This document shows, one piece after another, positions 58,078 to 64,000 of a stretch of DNA of 64,000 bases. The position numbers were made by a program, and so were the translations under genes. Within the stretch, counting starts at the first letter, position 1. Each line of letters opens with the position of its first letter. Location: assembly GCA_004014935.1 (NCBI GenBank), contig CP025321.1, forward strand, positions 2,542,001-2,606,000, in the 5' to 3' direction. Origin of the DNA: Saccharomycopsis malanga (Eukaryota > Ascomycota > Saccharomycetes > Ascoideales > Saccharomycopsidaceae). The notes under the pieces are model-generated. The model was not told where the DNA came from. It did not search any database and was given only the letters and a program-made list of their open reading frames with translations.

Positions 58078-59004
58078 ATGTCATCGCCTGCTGCTAAAGA
58101 AAAAAAGATCGAGCTTTTCTCCACTGAATACTTTTACACCTGTACTTTGGGCGGTATTCTAGCCTGTGGACCTACCCATTCTGCCGTGACACCGTTGGAT
58201 TTGGTGAAATGTCGTCGTCAAGTGGACGCTTCGTTGTACACGTCCAATCTCCAGGGATGGCGTAATATCATTAAAGCCGAAGGTTTCGGAGGCATCTTCA
58301 CAGGTGTAGGTGCCACCTTCATTGGTTATTCGTTCCAGGGCGCTGGTAAGTATGGTTTATACGAGTATTTCAAATACACATATGGCCGTATGATAGGTAA
58401 GGAAAATGCAGAAAAGTACAAGACCACTTTATACTTAGGTGCCAGTGCCTCTGCTGAGTTCTTTGCTGATATTGCATTATGTCCCTGGGAAGCCATCAAG
58501 GTCAAGACCCAGACAACAATCCCTCCATATGCTACTTCGGTGTTGGACGGCTGGAAAAAAATCACCGCTAAAGAAGGTATGGCTGGTTTGTATAAAGGTC
58601 TAACTCCTTTATGGCTCAGACAAATTCCTTACACAATGGTTAAGTTTGCTACGTTTGAAAGAATTGTTGAAGCTATTTACAACTATTTGCCAAAGAAAAA
58701 AAGCGAGTACAGCACCATTCAACAAACTGGTGTTTCGTTCCTCGGTGGCTACATTGCTGGTATTTTCTGTGCTATCGTGTCCCATCCTGCTGATGTTATG
58801 GTTTCAAAGATAAATGCTGAACGTAAACAGGGTGAATCTATGGGTCAAGCCACATCACGTATCTATAGCAAGATTGGCTTTGGTGGCTTATGGAACGGTC
58901 TTGCCGTAAGAATTGTCATGATCGGTACATTGACAGGCGCCCAATGGTTGATATATGACAGTTTTAAAGCTTACGTTGGCTTGCCAACCACTGGAGGCCA
59001 CTAG
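58078..59004 (+). CDS. MIR1: Mitochondrial phosphate carrier
   Basis: This inner-membrane carrier imports inorganic phosphate with a proton for ATP synthesis. The 308-aa protein has three carrier repeats with signatures PLDLVKCR (about residue 40), PWEAIKVK (about 140) and PADVMVSK (about 240). Each is followed by a glycine-rich block ([39 protein letters not shown]). The blocks [17 protein letters not shown] and [13 protein letters not shown] identify the phosphate carrier and favour Mir1 over Pic2. The length (308 aa) is typical. No CTG codon was found in frame. Confidence 0.95.
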   Translation: MSSPAAKEKKIELFSTEYFYTCTLGGILACGPTHSAVTPLDLVKCRRQVDASLYTSNLQGWRNIIKAEGFGGIFTGVGATFIGYSFQGAGKYGLYEYFKYTYGRMIGKENAEKYKTTLYLGASASAEFFADIALCPWEAIKVKTQTTIPPYATSVLDGWKKITAKEGMAGLYKGLTPLWLRQIPYTMVKFATFERIVEAIYNYLPKKKSEYSTIQQTGVSFLGGYIAGIFCAIVSHPADVMVSKINAERKQGESMGQATSRIYSKIGFGGLWNGLAVRIVMIGTLTGAQWLIYDSFKAYVGLPTTGGH

Positions 59005-59176
59005 TTGGCGTAATTGCTCATATCTTTACTGCCCAATATATGACCCATCTTGTTTGACATCTGTATGGCGTATGTAGTAATATGTATTGTAATGTATCAT
59101 TCACACCATATTGCATGACTGCGCATCATGTAACACCGTACCGTACAAATTGAATACACGTGCTGAGGTGAGGGCC

Positions 59177-59184
59177 TATAAATA
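59177..59184 (+). promoter_or_regulatory. TATA box of UAP1
   Basis: TATAAATA lies 83 bp before the UAP1 ATG in the 262-bp MIR1-UAP1 gap, a usual position for a yeast TATA element. Confidence 0.5.
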
Positions 59185-59266
59185 GCGAAGACCATCCTAA
59201 TGTTTCAGAAGTTTACTGACAGTTGTTACATTCAGCATCAGCATATACAATAAAATAGAACAAAAT

Positions 59267-60676
59267 ATGAGCAATTTGTCCAAAGTCTACGTTGACCCAT
59301 CGAAGATAACCAGGGAGGAGGAAGCTGCACTTGTTGAACAGCTCAATAAATTAGAACCAGATCTTTTTGATCAGGTCCAAGAAGCGATCAAGTTCTCGGG
59401 TGACAATAGCAAATTATCGGAGATCAAGCCATTGCCAAGCTCCTCGTACTATTCTTTAAACCAAGATGACGCCAAAAACTACATAGATACGGCTGAGCAG
59501 GACCGTTTATACAAGCATGGATTAGATTTGATTGCAAAGAATGAGGTAGCCGTTTTGTTAATGGCCGGGGGACAGGGTACTAGATTAGGCTCATCAGACC
59601 CAAAGGGTACTTATGTGATTGATATTCCATCGAAAAAGTCGTTGTTTGAACTTCAGGCTAAGAGAATCATCAAATTACAGCAATTGGCTAACAATGGAAC
59701 TATCCACTGGTATATCATGACATCAGAGCCAACCAGAGCCAAAACCGAACAATTTTTCCAAAAAAACAATTATTTCGGCTTAAATCCCAAAAATATTGTT
59801 TTCTTCAACCAAGGAACATTGCCAGCTTTCACTGCTGATGGTAAGAAAATCTTTAGAGAATCCAAAACCAAATTGTCAAAATCACCAGATGGCAACGGTG
59901 GATTGTATAAGGCCATTTACGACAACAAATTGCTTGATGACTTTGCAGCCAAGGGCATTAAACATATTCACATGTATGCTGTAGACAATTGCTTGGCTAA
60001 GGTTGCAGACCCATTGTTTATTGGCTTTTCTGTATCTAAAGGATTCGATCTTGCTACCAAAGTAGTTAGAAAACACGAGCCAACCGAAGCAGTTGGTTTG
60101 ATCATCAGCAAAAACAACAAGCCTTCGGTCATTGAATACTCGGAAATCAGCGAAGAGTTGGCCAACAAAAAAGATGAAAAGAATCCTGATTTGTTGCAAT
60201 TGCGTGCAGCCAACATTGTTCAGCATTACTACTCTGTAGATTTGTTGGCACAGCAGATCCCAACTTGGATTAAATCAAGAGAACATTTGCCATACCATAT
60301 TGCAAAGAAGAAGATTCCACATTTGACATTAGATGACGAGTTTGTTAAGCCTACTTCTGCAAATGGTATCAAATTGGAACAATTTATCTTTGATATCTTC
60401 CCATCCGTCGACATGAGCAAGTTTGGATCTTTGGAAGTCAGAAGACATGAGGAGTTTAGTCCTTTGAAGAATGGACCAGGCACTAAGAGCGACAACCCTG
60501 AAACAAGTGCTCTGGATTTGAAGAGCTTGCACACTTCTTGGATTGTGAATAATGGAGGTAAAGTGGAAAACGATGGTAAAATAGAGATTGACGCATTAGT
60601 CAGTTACGGTGGCGAAGGGCTCGAAAGCGTAAAGGGTAAACTATATAAAGACGGCCAATACATTTCTGAGTTGTAA
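59267..60676 (+). CDS. UAP1: UDP-N-acetylglucosamine pyrophosphorylase
   Basis: The enzyme makes UDP-GlcNAc from UTP and GlcNAc-1-phosphate, supplying chitin, N-glycans and GPI anchors in the cytosol. The 469-aa protein has the nucleotide-binding loop LLMAGGQGTRLGSSDPKGTY, the uridine-binding MTSEPTRAKTE, KSPDGNGGLYKAI, the HMYAVDNCLAKVADP block and FIFDIFPSVD. The C-terminal beta-helix part includes VSYGGEGLESVKGK. The length matches the yeast enzyme (477 aa). One CTG codon occurs at an unconserved position near the C-terminus. Confidence 0.95.
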   Translation: MSNLSKVYVDPSKITREEEAALVEQLNKLEPDLFDQVQEAIKFSGDNSKLSEIKPLPSSSYYSLNQDDAKNYIDTAEQDRLYKHGLDLIAKNEVAVLLMAGGQGTRLGSSDPKGTYVIDIPSKKSLFELQAKRIIKLQQLANNGTIHWYIMTSEPTRAKTEQFFQKNNYFGLNPKNIVFFNQGTLPAFTADGKKIFRESKTKLSKSPDGNGGLYKAIYDNKLLDDFAAKGIKHIHMYAVDNCLAKVADPLFIGFSVSKGFDLATKVVRKHEPTEAVGLIISKNNKPSVIEYSEISEELANKKDEKNPDLLQLRAANIVQHYYSVDLLAQQIPTWIKSREHLPYHIAKKKIPHLTLDDEFVKPTSANGIKLEQFIFDIFPSVDMSKFGSLEVRRHEEFSPLKNGPGTKSDNPETSALDLKSLHTSWIVNNGGKVENDGKIEIDALVSYGGEGLESVKGKLYKDGQYISEL

Positions 60677-62800
60677 TAGTGTTTTATGTATATAGTTCAA
60701 TTTGTATGTTTAATTGGTAGCTTTTTACTTAGTCATCCTATATTTCAAAAAATAAAATGCTCATAAGTTAATTTATTGTAAGGCATTTTAGATCACTAAA
60801 TTTACTCACACAAGAAACTTTTCTCTGAGTATAATGTAAAAGAAGCTTGTTTAACAGAAGATTGAAGTATCAAATAATAATAATAATAATCTTATATTTC
60901 AAGCCCAGTACAATTGAAGTATCAAACTAACACCTCACTTACACTATCCTTATCTCATTTAACTTTGAAAGCCGGCCCGCTGTTCAATTCAAAGGTAATT
61001 TAAAGAGGAAATGTCAAAGTTATGAGGAATCTGAGAATAAAAATTCTCAAGATAAACTATAGCTGCAAAGGTGACAATGTAAACTTGACATTCATGTTTT
61101 ATTTTTCTGCACAATTTCGTCTCTTTCTTCTCTGCTTTTTAATTTGATTTGTAGATTTCTTTTATGCACATTTCAATACTCTTCTATTTTAGAAAATCTT
61201 AAAGCTTACTCTTTATGACCCTCAAAAGTTGAAATAATTTTGCAAACCTATTTTAACAGTTACTCCCCCTTCAAAACCTCTTACTGAATCTTATTTCTAA
61301 CAATATTCTATGCATATATTCTTATTGTGAAGGCTGTTTAACAATAGTGTAGAGCGCGTAAATTGAATCTAAATATAGAGTTATAGAATAAATAAATGTT
61401 CATAGAAAATCTGATGATAATGTCAGCAATCCAGATGCAGTAGAGAAATGGTATTTGTAAAGTTTCGGTCGTTCTAAAAGTTATAGAGATGGTAAGTTTG
61501 ACAGAGCGCTCTTTTTTTAGTATATCTAAGTATATACTACTCCCTTCATATGAATTCACAGTCATACATGGAGGTTTAGGTAAACCCACAACTTCACAAG
61601 TTAAGTTTACGAGATACTGGGATTTGATACTACGTCCATTTGCTTCAATAAGGAAAGCGTTCACATTTACAAAGCAAGGATATATAAGGTTTTTTTTACA
61701 GTGTTTTATCTTAGCAATGACTCTTTAGATTTAAGAAAATGTCTCATATAACATTGAAATACCATCGCAAACCATCAACGTGTAATTAATTTATTGTTTG
61801 CAATACTTGTTGTCCATGTTAACATGGTCAAGCCATTCCTTTAAATCTCAAGATTCACCAAAGGTGATGACGCCCAGTGGTGCATCATTATGCATCATGA
61901 CGCATATCTACGTGTTATTATGCACGCTCGTGACTATGCAGCATAACGCATTCCGAAGCGGCTGTACGCAGTGATAGTTAATAAGGTGCGTTCTTGGTGT
62001 TGCTTTATAGTTAAGTGGAAAGAGTAATAAAAGATGTTGAGAGGTGTAGGAAGCACAGTAGGTAAAGTAGAAAATGACTATACAAGTATGACATATATTC
62101 TGGGCATTATAGCAAGGCTGCAAACATGGCAACAGAAAGAAAAGTGTGAATTAGTGGTAAATCTTGGCTTGGTGGGCAGCAGCAAATGATATCCAATAGT
62201 GTGTGATTTTCAGCCTCCTTTTTCTGGGCTTTTCGGTGATAAAAGTATGTGCATATAGTGTGAGCCAAATTTCATTTAGAAGCACTGGGATTTTCATTGA
62301 AGAAACTGCTAATTAGCCTCCAAAGTTTTACTCTTTTGGTCTTGCGCTCCTTTTCCGCGCTGCGATTGTATTGTTCTCTACGCTGGGCGGTCTTTGACTT
62401 TTTCCGCAGTCACCACGCTAGTCGCTTCTTCTCCTTTTTGTTCATTGCTTGTAGTTCTTTTGCTACAGTTATTATAAAGCTTTGTCTCTGCTATTCTCGA
62501 TCGTGTATTTCGTCTGGTCACTTTTATAAAACGTGAAACATTTTCATTCTATTGTAGGCTAGTCTAGGTTTCCCATCCACAATAGAAAAAGAAAGGAAGG
62601 CCTGAAAAGTGATAATAGAAAAAATAAAAAATTTTCCGTTCTTTTCTGACCAGATCATTTTTTAGAAACAGACTCTGACATTTGATTCTTCTGTGCGAAA
62701 GCTTTACGGTACAATAGACTGAGTGCAGTGGGCCTCGAGATACCATCATTCGTACAAATATCTTGGGAAGCGTATATTTCGGCCAGTAGATATTGTCACC
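60677..62800. other. 2.1-kb region upstream of KRE9
   Basis: No gene is recognised. A short AAT microsatellite is at about 60877-60892. A cluster of TGATGACGCCC, GCATCATTATGCATCATGACGCAT-like words occurs at 61863-61905, resembling sites of CREB/ATF or AP-1 factors. Overlapping frames on both strands near 61338-61728 have no recognised motif. The 5' leader of KRE9 may be long. Confidence 0.55.
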
Positions 62801-63640
62801 ATGGAATACTTCAGCCTACTCTACTTTTTGCTTACGCTCTTGTGCAACTTGAACTTGTCTCAGGCAGACGTTTCTATTGCCAAACCTTCGGCAGGACAGA
62901 CCTTCACTGCCACTGGAGGCTCTGTTACTGTTGATGTCACCTGGCAAGACGATGGTGCAGATCCAGCCATTAAAGGAATCCAAAGTTATTCTTTCACCTT
63001 ATGTACTGGTGCCAACAACGACATCACTGCTGTCTCGACGCTAGACGAAGGAAAAACCATCAAGGATAACAAGTACACAGCAACCATTCCTGCTTCTGCT
63101 GGGGGTGATGGTGTTTATTACATCCAGATCTATGCCGTTTATTCCAGTGGCTACACCATCCATTATTCCAGAAGATTCAAACTTTCTGGCATGAGTGGAA
63201 CAACCAAGGCCAGTGGTTCTCTCAGTGATGGTCCTCCAAACGCTCAAATTTCTGTAAAAACTGCCACCACCACCGATTACACTGCTACTATGGACGTTTC
63301 TGCTTCTTTCAGTGTGGTTTACACTAAACAAACTGGTATCATTAGATTTGCTCCTATGCAACTTCAACCAGGCTCTTCTGTCACCGCCACCACTTGGACC
63401 CGCCAGTTTCCTACTAGTGCCGTCACTTATTTTTCCACCATAGCCCCTACTCCAAAACAAATATCCACCATCACCGCCGGTTGGTCCTATACTAAGACTT
63501 CTTTGATCAACTATGCCAGTGCTTTGGGCACCCCAACAGCATGGTATGCTCCTTCCAAAAAGCTCAAGAAGCCAACCTTGACCTCTGACTCATCTGCCAC
63601 TGCATCTGCAAAAAAGAAGAGATTTTGGGATCTCGACTAA
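62801..63640 (+). CDS. KRE9: Cell-wall beta-1,6-glucan synthesis protein, Kre9/Knh1 family
   Basis: Kre9 is a secreted O-mannosylated protein needed for beta-1,6-glucan assembly. The 279-aa product starts MEYFSLLYFLLTLLCNLNLSQA, a signal peptide cut before DVSIAKPSAG. An Ig-like N-terminal domain follows (FTATGGSVTVDVTWQDDG, YSFTLCTGANNDI, GDGVYYIQIYA). The C-terminal Kre9/Knh1 domain contains TKQTGIIRFAPMQLQPG and a Thr/Ser-rich block, with a basic end KKKRFWDLD. The length is close to the S. cerevisiae protein (276 aa). The ATG at 62801 begins the signal peptide; the in-frame extension upstream lacks ATG. Confidence 0.94.
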   Translation: MEYFSLLYFLLTLLCNLNLSQADVSIAKPSAGQTFTATGGSVTVDVTWQDDGADPAIKGIQSYSFTLCTGANNDITAVSTLDEGKTIKDNKYTATIPASAGGDGVYYIQIYAVYSSGYTIHYSRRFKLSGMSGTTKASGSLSDGPPNAQISVKTATTTDYTATMDVSASFSVVYTKQTGIIRFAPMQLQPGSSVTATTWTRQFPTSAVTYFSTIAPTPKQISTITAGWSYTKTSLINYASALGTPTAWYAPSKKLKKPTLTSDSSATASAKKKRFWDLD

Positions 63641-64000
63641 ATAGTTTGTTGTCTTTTCTTTTTCATCATATAAATTATTGTACTCATTAGCATTTTCTAT
63701 TTTTTTTTTCACTCGTCATCTATAAAATTGGTTTGTCATTTCGTCCATTCTTCACTGTTCTCACGCCTTTGAAGATACAACTTATATTCTTTCCTGTTTC
63801 AAGCTTGTGCTTGAATAATTCTTTTAAAGATACTCTTCAATACAGTTACTCATTAGGTATACTAATAAACATATAATTTTTAGCTATTTGCAGTGTCTAG
63901 CTTCAGGCTGAGACACATGGTTAGTATGCTTACAACTGTAAATAAACGTGCGAAAATATAAATTAAAAAACAACTAAGTCAATTAGGCTGAAGAACTGAA
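63641..64000. other. 3' region of KRE9 to the window end
   Basis: No gene is seen. The sequence is T-rich just after KRE9 and otherwise featureless. Confidence 0.55.

Noticed and set aside
61338-61728. Overlapping frames on both strands between UAP1 and KRE9
   Set aside because: Neither has a recognisable motif. Because the frames overlap on opposite strands, openness alone is weak evidence.
62297-62536. 79-codon Phe/Ser/Cys-rich frame before KRE9
   Set aside because: Typical of pyrimidine-rich leader DNA; no conserved feature is visible.
1-64000. LTR elements, DNA transposons, CRISPR arrays, rRNA genes
   Set aside because: I saw no transposase, integrase or reverse-transcriptase motifs, no long terminal repeats, no spaced direct-repeat arrays and no rRNA sequence. 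Small solo elements could be missed by eye.

Overview
The window is nuclear DNA of an ascomycete budding yeast (Saccharomycotina). Genes are compact and AT-rich, with very few introns. The two introns I can support have yeast-type donors (GTAAGT, GTGAGT) and a TACTAAC or TAACTAAC branch site. A complex I subunit (NDUFA12) rules out Saccharomyces-type yeasts that lost complex I. A GPI-anchored copper-only superoxide dismutase of the Sod4/5/6 type points to the CTG (CUG-Ser) clade. CTG codons are strikingly scarce: I found none in frame in DYS1, TRM1, MIR1 or NDUFA12, and the few elsewhere lie at unconserved positions. This fits a lineage that reassigned CUG, but I cannot name the species.

Layout. 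1-8.1 kb: coronin CRN1 with a 5-nt first exon, RING protein MAG2, and a repeat-rich intergenic stretch. 8.1-13.1 kb: a Dnf1/2-type phospholipid flippase. 13.2-18.9 kb: a 4.3-kb gene-poor upstream region and an unrecognised Ser/Asn-rich protein. 20-24.5 kb: TRM1, then a 2.8-kb gap holding a dyad-rich block, an intron-containing leucine-type tRNA with a CAG anticodon, and a decayed reading frame. 24.5-43.2 kb: an unknown protein, SGD1, a cis-prenyltransferase, the SOD, a helical-repeat protein, DHR2, MSY1, a PIG-Y-like protein, NDUFA12 and DYS1. 43.6-56.4 kb: VPS11, APC11 (spliced), a PH-type protein, ILV1 and MAD1. 58-63.6 kb: MIR1, UAP1 and KRE9.

Nearly all genes are housekeeping and do not form one pathway. 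Some share a theme: rRNA, tRNA or ribosome work (MAG2, TRM1, SGD1, DHR2, with DYS1 modifying a translation factor), mitochondria (MSY1, NDUFA12, MIR1, ILV1), cell wall and GPI (UAP1, KRE9, the PIG-Y-like protein, the GPI-SOD), and mitosis (APC11, MAD1). Several are divergent pairs sharing a promoter of 240-750 bp.

The most interesting item is the tRNA. It has a leucine-type body (A73, long variable arm, U33, G37) but a CAG anticodon, in a genome that appears to avoid CUG. Next are the 5-nt coding exon of CRN1, the long PIG-Y-like protein, the expanded acidic repeats of SGD1, a 46-bp minisatellite, the dyad-symmetry block beside the tRNA, and a possible small CX9C gene.
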